Positions 23,139-34,172 of a stretch of DNA of 64,000 nt are shown in pieces; the first letter of the stretch is position 1, and each line of letters begins with the position of its first letter. Location: contig NC_081842.1 of the NCBI RefSeq assembly GCF_963259705.1, forward strand, positions 60,834,787 to 60,898,786. Direction: 5' to 3'. Position numbers and translations under genes: made by a program. Source of the stretch: Myotis daubentonii (lineage: Eukaryota; Chordata; Mammalia; Chiroptera; Vespertilionidae). The notes under the pieces are model-generated. The model did not search any database. It was given only the letters and a program-made list of their open reading frames with translations, and was not told the origin of the DNA.

Positions 23139-23500
23139 TTTTTTATTTATTGGGGTGACATTGGTCAACATGAATATATAGGTTTCAGATGTGGGTTTGT
23201 TTCACTTGATTTATTATATTATGTACATCGTTCTAAATATATATACACCTATAATTGTTCAATTTATTATTTTTAATAGTTAACTTATAGTCCTTTGTGG
23301 GATGTTCCTTAATTATCCACATTATTTCTGTATTTATAGATATTTCAGATTTCTTCCAGGTTTCCTTAGAACTACAAATAATGCCACAATAAACATTCTA
23401 CATTTACCTGTACACTTTGGTTTTTACTTTCATAGGAAGATTCCCAAAATTGGCATTTCTGGATCAAAGGGAATACTTACAATTTTAATTCTCACGGTGA

Positions 23501-24844
23501 GTCTCCCCTACAGCAGTTGTTTCTCTCTCTCCTTTTGTCCTTCTCTCCCCTCTCCCACTGCCTTTCTCTAGGGGAGCCTGTGTATTTAGGCAGCAGAGCC
23601 TGCAGTGAGAACTCATCCTTGCCAAGTGTGGATTATATCAGCCCAGTGGGGAGCAGGGCCTGCATATCTTGGTTGCATTGTGTCTTTATTGCTTCTGGTT
23701 GGCCAGACAATTCCCCTTGCTCATTTATTCCATGCTGTGGAATTATACATGGTCTTCATCTGTAGCAGGAGCAGTGTGATCATTGTGGGGGCTGGGCGAG
23801 GGAGGGAGTCAGGGACAACAGGCTGGCTGGTACAATGCTTCATCACAAAGCCATATCTGCTATGTTTTCTGTTATGCCCTTTCTTTAATAGTTGGATTGA
23901 GAAAAGTTCTTCAATTCCATCTCAGTGTTCTGCTTGTATTTTGAGGGATTTGGGATTTGGGGACTTTTATGAATGTATATTCAATCAGCTCCAACTGATT
24001 ACTTGACATGAGGATAATTAGTTAAGAAGGTAGGGGTCTTGGAGCTTAAGGATCAGTGCCAAGCAACAGATGCGGACATCTTTAAACAAATGATTTTAAC
24101 AAACCTGGTATTAGGAATGAGCTTCCCAGGACTACTTGGCTTTCATTTATAGCTTTGCTCTTGTTTGAATGTAAAACTTCCATCCAGTACACCAGACTAG
24201 AGGAGTGGGACTCACCAGCACTCCAGGGCTGGAGAACATGTCAGAGAAGCCTTAAGGGAAGCTGGTGAGTACAAGCAAGTGAAATATAAACAGTGAGCTG
24301 ACAAAATAGCAAGAAGTAGATGAGATTTTAACATCCTCAGCTGAAGGCTGCTGTGTGACCAGTGGGCCTGTGAGCTTGTGGACATTTAATGGAAACCTGT
24401 GATCTCCAAGTCACACTCGAAACGCCATTGCGAGTCTGTGTTCAGAATGCAAACATTAGCTAAGCAGAGGAAAAGGAATGATGAAGTTCCATGGCAGACA
24501 TTTTGCTATTGTCTTCTATAATACAGGCTGCAGTTTTCACTCAGTGGCTTGAAATGGATTGCATGTCCTAGATTGAAAACTAAAGGAAGAAAAGAAAACC
24601 AGAATAGAAGTTATGCAATTAGTTTCTAAGGAGAAACTTAATAGTTTGAACATGTATAAATGTGCAGAATAAGCCCTAGCCTTTGTGTTAAAACAGACTT
24701 TTACATAAACTTTTAATTTTCAAATATGCACTGATCAGTAATAATAATAGTAACCAGTCCCTATAATAGGTTTCTCTTGTATAGGGATTCTATAATGTAT
24801 CTTAAATGGTGTCATAAGTTAATAGTAAGGATAGTTATATCTTA
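23501..24844. other. Non-coding interval
   Basis: No recognised exon. Overlapping frames at 23517-24006 are short and match no family. Confidence 0.45.
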
Positions 24845-26067
24845 CTAGAGGCCCAATGCACAAAAATTTGTGCACTCGGGGCAGAGTGGGGGGTCCCTCA
24901 GCCCGGACTGTGCCCTCTCACAGTCTGGGACCTCTCGGGAGATAATGACCTGCTGGCTTAGGCCTGCTCCCGGGTGGCAGAGGGCAGGCCCAATCCCTAG
25001 GTGCAGCCCCTGGTCGGGCTCAGAGCAGGGCTGATTGGGGAGTTGGGGCGCCGCCTCCTGTCATGCACAGAGCAGGGCGATCGGGAGGTTGTGATGCCAC
25101 CCTCAGTCACGCTCAGGGTAGGGCTGATTGGGGGGTTGGGGCACCGCCCCCTGTCACACTCAAGGTAGGGTCGATGGGGAGGTTGCGGCGCCACCCCCTG
25201 TCACACACAGAGCAGGGCCAATCAGGGGGTTGGGGTGCTGCCCCCTGTCACTCACAGAGCAGGGCCCATCAGGGGGGTTGGGGCTCCATACCCTGTCACG
25301 CACAGAGCAGGGTCGATCAGGGGGTTGGGGAGCTCCCCCCAGTCATGCACAGAGCAGGGCCCATCAGGGGGTTGGGGAGCTCCCCCCTGTCACGCACAGA
25401 GCAGGGCCCATCAGGGGGTTGGGGAGCTCCCCCCTGTCTCACACAGAGCAGGGCCAATCAGGGGGTTGAGCAGCTTCCCCCTGACACTCACAGAGTAGGG
25501 CCGATAGGGGAGTTGGGGCACCACCCCCTGTCACACACAGAGCAGGGCGGATCAGGGGGTTGGGGCGCCGCACCCTGTAACACTCAGGGCAGGGCAAATG
25601 GGGAGGTTATGGCTCTACCCCGTCACACACAGAGCAGGGCCCATGGGGGGCGGGGGGGGGGGGGTTGGGGCACCGCCCTCTATCACCCACAGAGCAGGGC
25701 CGATCAGGGGGTTGGGGCGCCACCACTGTCACACTCAGGGCAGGGCTGATGGGGAGGTTATGGCTCTACCCCGTCACACACAGAGCAGGGCCTGTGGGGT
25801 GGGGGGGTTGGGGCACCACACCCTGTCACACACAGAGCCGCAGGGCGATCAGGGGCTTGGGGAGCTCACCCCTATCAGGCACAGAGCAGGGCTGATCAGG
25901 GGGTTGGGGCGCCTTCCCTTGTCACGAACAGAGCAGGGCGAATAGGGAGATTGTGGCCCCACCCCCTGTCACACACAGAGCCGCAGGGCGATCAGGGGGT
26001 TTGGGCACTGCCCCCTGTCATGCTGATCCCAGTGCTGGGAGGCATATTACCCTTTTACTATATAGGA
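24845..26067 (-). mobile_element. Helitron with internal GC-rich minisatellite
   Basis: Left (3') end ACTAGAGGCCCAATGCAC with palindrome GTGCACAAATTTTTGTGCAT-like; right (5') end TCCTATATAGTAAAAGGG in reverse complement. The interior is largely the approximately 47-bp tandem array at 25010-26020. It abuts another Helitron unit on its 5' side with no spacer. Confidence 0.82.
25010..26020. repeat. Minisatellite, about 47-bp unit, about 20 copies
   Basis: Direct repeats of a unit containing CACAGAGCAGGGCCGATCAG and GGGGGTTGGGG, with variable CCGCCCCCTGTCA ends. Units are diverged from each other. Because the unit rarely contains stops, overlapping long frames (up to 228 codons from 25063) appear. 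They are artefacts. Confidence 0.9.
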
Positions 26068-26714
26068 TAGAGGCCTGGTGCAAGGGTGGGGGCTGGCTGT
26101 TTTGCCCAGAAGGGTGTCCTGGATCAGGGTGGGGGTCCCCACTGGGGTGCCTGGCCAGCCTGGATGAGGGGATGATGGCTGTTTGCAGCTGGTCACACCC
26201 CCTCCAGGGTGGGGGTCCCCACTGGGGTGCCTGGCCAGTCTGGGTGAGGGGCTGAGGGCTGTTTTCAGGCTGGCATGTGACTGAAGCTCCCAACCGCTCC
26301 TTTTTTTCTTTTCTTTTTTTTAATTCTGGGCCAGCTTTAGCTCTGAGGCTTGGCTCCAGCTCTTAGGCCTCCGCTGCTGAAAGCAGGTATCTGATTTGTT
26401 TGGGTTCTATAATCGAAACACTGTTTCAACTCCAGCTCTGAGATCCCGGCTGGCTGAAAGCAGGTTTCTGGGGTTTTGTTTAGCTTCTATATTTGTAACA
26501 ATGTTTTAAACTGCAAGCTCAGAGGCCGGCAAGGCAGGCAGGGAACGTTGGAGTCCTCCGTCACTGAAGCAAGGAAGCCTCATGTTTGCTTCAAGCTTCC
26601 TGGCTGCTGGCTGCCATCTTGGCTGGTAGTTAATTTGCATATCGCCCTGATTATCCAATGGGAAGGGTAGCGGAGGTACGGCTAATTACCATGTTTCTCT
26701 TTTATTAGAAAGGA
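26068..26714 (-). mobile_element. Helitron, second unit of a composite
   Basis: On the minus strand it starts TCCTTTCTAATAAAAGAG and contains GATATGCAAATTAAC. It ends near 26068 at a degenerate 3' end (CTTGCACCAGGCCTCTAT) that abuts the 5' TC of the previous Helitron. It holds about two copies of an approximately 80-bp GTGCCTGGCCAGCCTGG repeat shared with the composite at 31559-32156. Confidence 0.78.
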
Positions 26715-27451
26715 TACTGTTTGCATTGCCATTTGTGTCTGTAAACTAAAGATTATCTTTAAAGAGCTTGATTTGTCAGTAAAAATATTTCAAGGTTAAA
26801 ATGTATCACAAGACATTAAGCATATGCTCCTATCTATAATGGACTACCCAATAGTAGAACATTGCTCCCATAAGTGACATCTAGAAAAGCTACATTTTAA
26901 AAAAAATCTATTTGAAGGCATAAAAGACTTATAAGATAGCTAGAACCGAGAGCTAAGACCTCAGAAAGAACAGAACCTCAAATGTCCTACATTCTAGGTT
27001 ACTTTTTTCCTTGAGACAGTTAATTACCATCTTTTATTTATTTATTTATTTATTTTTAAATTACCATCTTTTAAGTAGCACCTGAGGAGAAGCTAAGATC
27101 CCCCAAGTAAAAAGTAGCTGCAAAGAGTCTGAAAAACTGAGCAGAACATTCTGATAGGGCTTGGAGGGGGGAGGAGAAGAGGAATTCAAGGACACTAAAT
27201 GGGCCAGGACATGAGGGGCCATGATTATGGAAAGAAAGAGGCACAGAGAAATCAGTCCAATAATCTCAGCAATTTTCCTTCCAAGTCATTCACTAATTTA
27301 TAAGTAGTGCAGATCGAGAGGTAAAAACGCCAAACAGAAAGCAGGTGCTAAATAGCCAAGGAGCAAATGAGAGCAACTTGCAGTCTTATTGTGATGGAGA
27401 GAGAGAAATTAGAGTGTAGAGTCCACCAAGGTGAAAAGGGCTGAAAAGCAC
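26715..27451. other. Non-coding interval
   Basis: AT-rich, with a (TTTA)n stretch near 27030. No gene seen. Confidence 0.5.
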
Positions 27452-27928
27452 TGTGATGGTTAATTTTATGTGTTGAGTGTGCCATAGGATATCCAGATAT
27501 CTGGTTCAACATTATTTGGGGTGTATCTGCGAGGCTGTTTCTGGAAGAGATTTGAATTGGTGAGCTGAGTAAAGCAGTTGGCCCTTCCCAATGTGGGTGC
27601 GCATGATCCAATCTGCTGAGAGGCTGAAAGAACAAAGAGGCAGTGAGAGGTTGAAATTTCTCTGCCTGAGTGTTGAGCTGGGACCTTGATTTTCTCCTGT
27701 CCTTGGCGCTCTTGGTTCTCAGGCCTTCAGACTCAGCCTGGCATCTACTCCATCCGCTGTCTGGTTGTTGGGCCTCTGTACTACACCATCATTTTCTTGA
27801 GTCTGCAGCTTGCAGATGGCAGATCACGGGGCTTCTCAGCCTTCATAATTACATGAGCCAAAACCTTATCATAAATCTCTTTATATAAAAAATCAGTGCT
27901 GTTTCTCTGGAGGATCCAGACTAAGACA
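27452..27928 (+). repeat. Ancient LTR-like repeat (probably MaLR/MLT1 type)
   Basis: Starts TGTGATGGTTAATTTTATG and ends GACTAAGACA (TG...CA), with TAAATCTCTTTATATAAAAA before the end. I recognise it as a widespread mammalian solo LTR-like repeat; the exact family is uncertain. Confidence 0.55.
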
Positions 27929-28604
27929 AACACCCTAAGCTTTCATCTGGGATCTGAAAGGACTATACCCGAGGGAGTTAGCACAGAAATAGACCTGGTC
28001 TTACAAAATATTGAAATCTAATCAGATGAGTCACTGATTGGATTAAAGTAATTGTTTTTATCCTAACACCTTAGCAGAAGCAAAGAACATATTCATTGGA
28101 GAAAAGAAAATGATCCAGAGCCTTTATATTTTTAAGACATGGTTTCAGATATTCAGTGAAACAAAAGAAAAGCAGGTATACCAGGGTACAATTTTCAGAA
28201 TATGGTGCAAAAAGAACGAATTCAAACTCCTTGAGTTAAAAAGACAGTTCCAAGTCTAGGGAGGCCAAGGCAGTTGGAGTTTGTAGGACAGAGTATTGGA
28301 GAGAGCTGCATCAGGCATGGTGACTACATGAGAAAATATGTAAGATTTTTCTTACTTTTAAACCTCTTTTAAATATAATTGACGAGTTAAAGAAAAATGA
28401 AAACATGTATTGTGGGATTTATAACATAGGTAAAGGAAATGGACAATGATAACACAAATAGCACAACTAAGGATAACCAATAAGCCAACAAAGAGATAAA
28501 ATGAAATCATAAAAATACCTAATTCACCTAAGAGAAAGCAGAAAGAAGGGAGAAAATAAAAGATGAGATCAATTACAAAATCTATCTATCTATCTATATA
28601 TCTA

Positions 28605-29005
28605 TCTATATAAAAGGCTAAGTGACTGACCATACATCCATCTGACCGTCCTACTGACTGACTGGCCGATACATATGACGCACACTGGCAATTTAAAAGT
28701 AAACATTGACACACACATGCGTGATATATAAAGCTCTTGCTGGCACCAATCGCACGTGTGTTTTAATTTTATAATCCTATTTTATATATACTATTTTGAC
28801 ATGTAATTTTTTTTTTATTGCTTAAAGTATTACAAAGGGTATTACATATGTATCCATTTTATCCCCCCGCCCTAGACAGTCCCCTAGCCTCCCCATCACC
28901 CCGTGTCTTAATGACATGTAATTTTTTTGCAGTAACGTAATTACTGTGTGAATCTTCTAATTAATTTCCTTTCAATATGCATGAATCCATGCACCGGGCC
29001 ACTAG
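28605..29005 (+). mobile_element. Helitron (HeliBat-type) with nested L1 3' end
   Basis: 5' TCTATATAAAAGGCTAAGTG, 3' GCATGAATCCATGCACCGGG then CCACTAG. An L1 3' fragment (28814-28911) is inserted with a 17-bp TSD TGACATGTAATTTTTTT (28797-28813 and 28912-28928). Same family as the 3' part at 60893-61068. Confidence 0.8.
28814..28911 (-). mobile_element. 5'-truncated L1 3' end with TSD
   Basis: In reverse complement it ends with GCAATAAAAAAAA. Body text matches the insert at 29763-29909. Flanked by the 17-bp repeat described for the host Helitron. Confidence 0.8.
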
Positions 29006-29169
29006 TAGCAATATAATACACTTAAACCTAAATACACCAATAACCACTTTAGATGTAAATGATTTCAATACTTCAGCTAAAAGGCAGGAATTGCCAGATA
29101 GGATTAAAAAGCAAAACCAACTACATACTATGTAAAAGAAACACACTTTACCTATTAAGTATATGTAAA

Positions 29170-29345
29170 GCCGGGTGGCTCAGTTGGTTAGAGCATTGTC
29201 CCATGCACCAAAAAGGTTGCAGGTTCAATTCCCAGTCAGGTCACTAAATTGGGTTTTGGGTTCAATCCTCAGTTAGGGTGCATATGAGAGGCAACTGATC
29301 AACAATAAATATATCCTGGGTGAGGATTTTTAAAAAGAGACAAAT
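29170..29345 (+). mobile_element. Diverged Ves SINE
   Basis: GCCGGGTGGCTCAGTTGGTT head, B box GGTTCAATTCCC, and GAGAGGCAACTGATCAA. A-rich tail; TSD unclear. Confidence 0.72.
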
Positions 29346-29762
29346 AGATTTTAAAAAAAGGATGGAAAAGATTTATCATGCTAACACTGATAATCAAAAT
29401 ATAGCTGAATAGCAATATTAGATAAGGTAGATTGCAAAGCAAAGACTATTACCATGGATAAAGAAGATAATAATGATAAAGTAGTCAATTTATCAGAAAG
29501 ACCTAACAATATTAAACATATGTGCACCTAATAACAGAAGTTCAAAATGTATAAAGTAGAAATGACGTAACTTCAGGGAGAAATAGACAAATCCGTGATT
29601 GTAGTCCACAATTTTATTAGATTTTTCTCAGTAATAGCTATAATAACACAGAAAATAATTAAGGCCATAGAAGAAGAAGAAACCAACACAATCAATTAGC
29701 TTGACCTCATTGATCTTTTTAGAGCACCAACCCCATCAGCAACAAAATATGCATTCCTTTTT

Positions 29763-29909
29763 TTTTCTTTCAGGATTTAAACTGTGTTTTTTTTTTATTG
29801 TTTTATTGCTTAAAGTATTACAAAGAGTATTACATATGTCTCCTTTTTTCCCTGCCCTTGACAATCCCCTGGCCTCCCCTACCCTCCAGTGTCTTATGTC
29901 CATTGGTTA
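29763..29909 (-). mobile_element. 5'-truncated L1 3' end with short 3' transduction
   Basis: Flanked by ATGCATTCCTTTTT (29749-29762 and 29910-29923). In element orientation: L1 3'UTR, AATAAAACAATAAA plus poly(A), then about 20 nt (CACAGTTTAAATCCTGAAAG) absent from the sister insert at 28814, then a second A-run and the TSD. Confidence 0.7.
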
Positions 29910-30427
29910 ATGCATTCCTTTTTATTACACATGGAACATTTATCAAGGTAGACCATTTCTTGAACCATAAAACAATTCTCAATACATTTAAAAAGGATTC
30001 GAGACATACAAAAAATGTTATTGACCACGAAGGAATCAATGAAGAAATCAATAACAGAAATATTCAAATATTTGGAAACTAAACACTGTACTTCACAGTA
30101 GCTCATGAATTGAAGAGAAATGAAAAGGAAATTAGAAATTATTTTGGACTGAATGAAAATGAAAAGTTATGTATCAAAAGCTTTATTTGGAAATTTATAG
30201 TGCTAAGGGCTTATAAGAAAAAAAGTCTCAAATCAATATCCGGAGCCTCCATCCTAAGAAACTAGAAAAAAAGAGCAAATGAGATCCAAAGCAAGCAGAA
30301 GACAGGAATACCAAATATCAGCAGAAATGAATAAAACAGATAAAAATACAGTAGAGAGGATTAATGAAAGCAATTTCTGATTGATTAAGAATATCAATAA
30401 GATCAATAAAATCTAGCCAGACTGATC

Positions 30428-30766
30428 TGGGTAAAAACAGGGCAGACCCTCCTCTCTAGCTACTTGAAACAAGGCATTGGTTGTTTATGCCTTTGGACTC
30501 AGACTGAAACATTGGCTCTTCTTGGGTCTTGAGCCTTTTGACTTTCAGGCTGGACTTACACCATCAACACTCGTGGAACTATATCACTGGCTCTCCTAAA
30601 TCTCAGGCTTGCTGACTGCAAATGTTGGGACTTAGCCTCCATAAGCACATGAACCAATTCCTTATAATAAATCAATCTGTCTCCTTCCCTATCTATCTAT
30701 TTATCTAGCTAGTGTATAACACACATCCTATTGGTTTTATTTCTTTAGAAAACACTGACTAATACA
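30428..30766 (+). repeat. Ancient LTR-like repeat, 5' truncated
   Basis: Same family as 27452-27928: CCAATTCCTTATAATAAATC, a (TCTA)n stretch, CCTATTGGTTTTATTTCTTT, ending GACTAATACA. Confidence 0.55.
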
Positions 30767-31092
30767 GAAAGTATTAATATAAGCATGGGTTTAGGAAACT
30801 CAGGGATTGAAATATATATAAAAAAAAGGGCATACACAGACTAATATCAGGAATTTAAAAGATGACATCCCTACAAATTCTACAGATATTATAAATAGCT
30901 TTATTATAGTAATCCCATCAAATTAGATGAAATGAACAAATTCCTTGAAAGACACAAAGTACCAAACTCATTCAAGAATATTAGATAATGTAAAAGCCCA
31001 GATCCCTTAAAGAAAAAAATAGTAATAAAACAAAATGTTCTTAACTTGATAACAGGAATCTATGGAAAATCTGCATCTAACATTATATTTAA

Positions 31093-31558
31093 CTAGAGAC
31101 CCAGTGCACAAAAATTTGTGCACTTGGGGGAGGGGGGTCCCTCAGCCCGCCCTATGCCCTCTCGAAGTCTGGGACCCCTCGGGGGATGACCACCTGCTGG
31201 CTTAGGCCTGCTCCCTGGGAGATTGGGCCTAAGCTGGCAGTCAGACATCCCTCTGGCAGCCCGGGAGCCCTCAGGGGATGTCCACTTGCCAGCGGAGAGC
31301 AGACCTAAGCTGCAGTCAGACATCCTTAGCACTGCTGAGGAGGCAGGAGAGGCTCCCACTACCACCACTGTATTGGCAGCCATCAGCCTGGCTTGTGGCT
31401 GAGCAGAGCTCCCCCTGTGGGAGCACACTGACCACCAGGGGGCATCTCCTGCATTGAGCATCTGCCCCCTGGTGGTCAGTGTGTGTCATAGTGACCAGTC
31501 ATTCCCAGTTATTCTACTGTTAGGGTCAATTTGCATATTACCCTTTTATTATATAGGA
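31093..31558 (-). mobile_element. Helitron unit A of a composite
   Basis: 3' end ACTAGAGACCCAGTGCAC with palindrome GTGCACAAATTTTTGTGCAC, 5' end TCCTATATAATAAAAGGG (reverse complement). Contains the clearest inverted CTCF-like pair, 31432-31444 and 31462-31475. Its 5' TC runs directly into unit B. Confidence 0.85.
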
Positions 31559-32156
31559 GTGCCTGGCCAGCCTGGGTGAGGGGCTGATGGCTGTTTGCAG
31601 GCTGGCCACAGCCCCTTCAGGGTGGGGGGTCCCCCTTGGGGTGCCTGGCCAGCCTGGGTGAGGGGCTGAAGGCTGTTTTCAGGCTGGCCACACCCCCTTC
31701 AGGATGGGGGGTCCTGTTGGGGTGCCTGGCCAGTCTGGGTGAGTGGCTGATGGCTGTTTGCAGGCTGATCACACCCCCTCAGGGTGGGGGTCCCCACTGG
31801 GGTGCCTGGCCAGCCTGGGTGAGGGTCTGATGGATGTTTGCAGGCTGGCCACGGCCCCCAGCCACCCAAGCTCCCAGTGGAGGCTGGCTGGAAGCAGGTG
31901 TCTGGGATTTATTTGTCCTCTATAATTGAAACTTTGTTGCCATGAGTGGAGGCCACAGCCGGCTCAGGGCAAGCGGGAAGCTTGGCTTCCTCCATCGCCC
32001 AGACAACCAAGCCTCCTGCTTGCCCCAGCGCCATGGCAGCCAGCCGCCATCTTGGTTGGGTTAATTTGCATAAAGTTGCTCTGATTGGCTGGTGGGCGTG
32101 GCTTGGGTGTAGCGAAGGTATGGTCAATTAGCATCTTTGTCTTTTATTAGTGTAGA
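31559..32156 (-). mobile_element. Helitron unit B of a composite, lacking its own 3' end
   Basis: 5' end TCTACACTAATAAAAGAC (reverse complement) at 32156, a HeliBat 5' variant. The interior ends in about four units of an approximately 80-bp repeat (31559-31858) fused directly to the 5' end of unit A. The whole 31093-32156 could move as one element with two 5' ends and one 3' end. Confidence 0.78.
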
Positions 32157-32167
32157 TAGTGAAAGAC

Positions 32168-32384
32168 CTCACCATAGCCAGTTTGGCTCTGTAGATAGAA
32201 TGTCAGTCTGTGGACTGAAGGGTCCCGGGTTTGATTCTGGTCAAGGGCACATGCCCGGTTTCCAGGCTTGATCCCCAGTAGGGGATGTGCAGGAGGCAAC
32301 TAATGAATGATTCTCCCTCATCATTGATATTTCTATCTCTTTCCCTTCCTCTGTGAAATCAATAAAAATATATATTTTAAAAAA
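32168..32384 (+). mobile_element. Ves SINE with TSD
   Basis: Complete + strand Ves (B box GGGTTTGATTC, GCAGGAGGCAACTAATGAAT, AATCAATAAAAATA tail) flanked by ATAGTGAAAGAC (32156-32167 and 32385-32396), placed at the edge of the Helitron. Confidence 0.9.
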
Positions 32385-32863
32385 ATAGTGAAAGACGAAA
32401 CACTTTCCCCCTAAGATTAAGAACAAGACAAGGATGGTCACTCTAATTCTATTCAACATTGTCTGTAGGTCCTAGATGCAATAAGGTAAGAAAAAAATCA
32501 ACTGCATCCATTTTGAAAAGGAAGAAGTAAAACTGTCTTTATTTTAAAGTCAGCTGATAGTCTATATAGAATATTCAATGGAATCTACAGAAAAGCTATT
32601 AGAACTAATGAATGAGTGTAGCAAGGTTTCAAAACACAATATATACATATATATGTATATATATATACAAACATCAATTGTGCATATTGATTGTTCAACA
32701 TTCAAAATTGAAAGTAAAAAAATTTATAATATAACAAATATGAAATACTTAGGGATAATTTGATTAAAAATTATGTAAGACCCATACACTAAAAACTATA
32801 AAACCTTTCTGAGAGAAATTAATAAAGACCTAAAAAAAGGGAGAGATGTACATTGTTCATGGG

Positions 32864-33198
32864 TGCTATGAAGTGAATGTTTGCATCCACCCCCAAATTC
32901 ATATGTTGAAATCTAGTCTACCATGTTTGGAGGCAGGCCTTTTGGGAAGTACTAGGTCATGAGGGTGAATGGGGTGAGTGCCCTTATAAGAAGAGGCCAG
33001 AGAATGTAGTAGCACTCTTTCCATTATGTGAGGGTACAACAAGTTAGCCATCTGGAAACTGGAAGAGGGCTCTCACAAGAACTCAACCATGCTGGCACCA
33101 TGATCTTGCACTTCCAGCCTCCAGAACTGTGAGAAATAAATTCATTTTGTTTATACGCTACCTAGTCTTTGGCATTTGCTTATAGACAATGACTTACA
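32864..33198 (+). repeat. MaLR LTR (MLT1/MST type)
   Basis: Starts TGCTATGAAGTGAATGTTTG, contains ATTCATATGTTGAAATC, GGTCATGAGGGTG, TGCCCTTATAAGAAGAGG and CCAGAACTGTGAGAAATAAA, and ends in CA. Solo LTR of an ancient retrovirus-like element; no coding. Confidence 0.78.
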
Positions 33199-33745
33199 GG
33201 ATTTAATATTAAGATGTCAATTCTCCCCTAATTGATCTACAGATTCAATGCAATCTCAAAATCCCAGGTATCAATTTCTTATAGAAATTGATAACCTCGT
33301 TCTAAAACACATGGGGAAATGTGCAGGAACAAAGTTAGAGGGCTATCAATACCTGTTCATTATTTTGAGTGGAAGAATGATTTTACAGGTATATACATAT
33401 ATTGAAACTTACCATATTGACCCTTTAAATATATGCAGTTTATTACATGTAATTTATACCTCAATAGAGCTGTTTTTAAAATGCTAAAAGGCAGAAAAAT
33501 TAGAGTAAAAATACAAGAAAAAGAACATAGAACAGGTTGGAAAAATAAAACGAACAGTAGCATACTAGATTTTTAACTCATTTATGTCAGAAATTATCTT
33601 AATAAATATACTATTCCAATTAAATGACATTGAGCTAAAGAATAAACATTAAAGATGGTTATGAAAATATTTTTACAGTCTAAAAATCCCTTTATTTTTA
33701 TTTTTAATTAAAAATATTTTTCAATTGCAGTTTACATTCAATATT

Positions 33746-33975
33746 ATTATTATTATTATTATTATTTTAAATATATTTTTGTTTATTTCAGAGAGGAAGG
33801 GAGGGGGGAGAGAGAGAGTGATCAATGATGAGAGAAAATCATTGATTAGCTGCCTCCTGCACAATCCCCACTGAGGATCGAGCCGCAACCCAGACATATG
33901 TTCCAACTGGGGAATTGAACCATGACCTCCTAGTTCATAGGTTGATGCTCAACCACTGCGGCACGCTAGCCGGGC
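33746..33975 (-). mobile_element. Ves SINE with TSD and (TTA)n tail
   Basis: Flanked by TACATTCAATATT (33733-33745) and TACATTAAATATT (33976-33988). Its tail is an expanded (ATT)n tract. Confidence 0.88.
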
Positions 33976-34028
33976 TACATTAAATATTATTTTTTATTTG
34001 TTTTAGGTGTATAGCATATGGGTTAGAG

Positions 34029-34172
34029 TCTAAATACCGACTTCTGCGCATGGGCCATGAAGTTTCAATCGCACTGTACGTGCATGCCCGCACGTGGTAT
34101 TTTGTGGAAGAGCCACACTCTAGGGGCCAAAGAGCTGCATGTGGCTCGCGAGCCGCAGTTTGCCAACCACTG
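34029..34172 (-). mobile_element. Small hAT-like element
   Basis: Right end reads CAGTGGTTGGCAAACTGCGG in reverse complement, a hAT-type terminus. The flanks GGTTAGAG and GGTTAAAC match 6 of 8 and fit the nnnTAnnn rule. The left terminus does not show a matching inverted repeat, so one end may be degraded. Confidence 0.55.

Larger units (their letters stand above)
19924..23500 (-). repeat. Old L1 3' fragment split by three younger insertions
   Basis: Reverse-orientation old LINE text at 19936-20097, 22687-22771 and about 23139-23500 (CTACAAATAATGCCACAATA, GGATCAAAGGGAATACTTAC), interrupted by HAL1 copy 2, a Ves SINE and a Helitron. 23139-23230 also resembles a bat L1 tail (TTATTGGGGTGACATTGG). 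Confidence 0.55.
28390..33660 (+). repeat. Old L1 ORF2 remnant broken by at least six insertions
   Basis: Diverged + strand ORF2 text at about 28390-28600, 29006-29160, 29380-29748, 29924-30420, 30780-31090, 32397-32860 and 33199-33480. Examples are GGTCAATT-type text near 29490 and TAGATGAAATGAACAAATTC at 30924. Between these lie Helitrons, a Ves pair, L1 3' ends and two LTRs. Frames are full of stops. Confidence 0.65.

Noticed and set aside
25063..25749. 228-codon frame with periodic Gly/Pro/His-rich peptide
   Set aside because: It is the translation of the approximately 47-bp Helitron minisatellite; parallel frames are open too, with no ATG context or splice signals.
25010..26020. CRISPR-like regular repeats
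   Set aside because: Head-to-tail diverged units without spacers, inside a eukaryotic Helitron.
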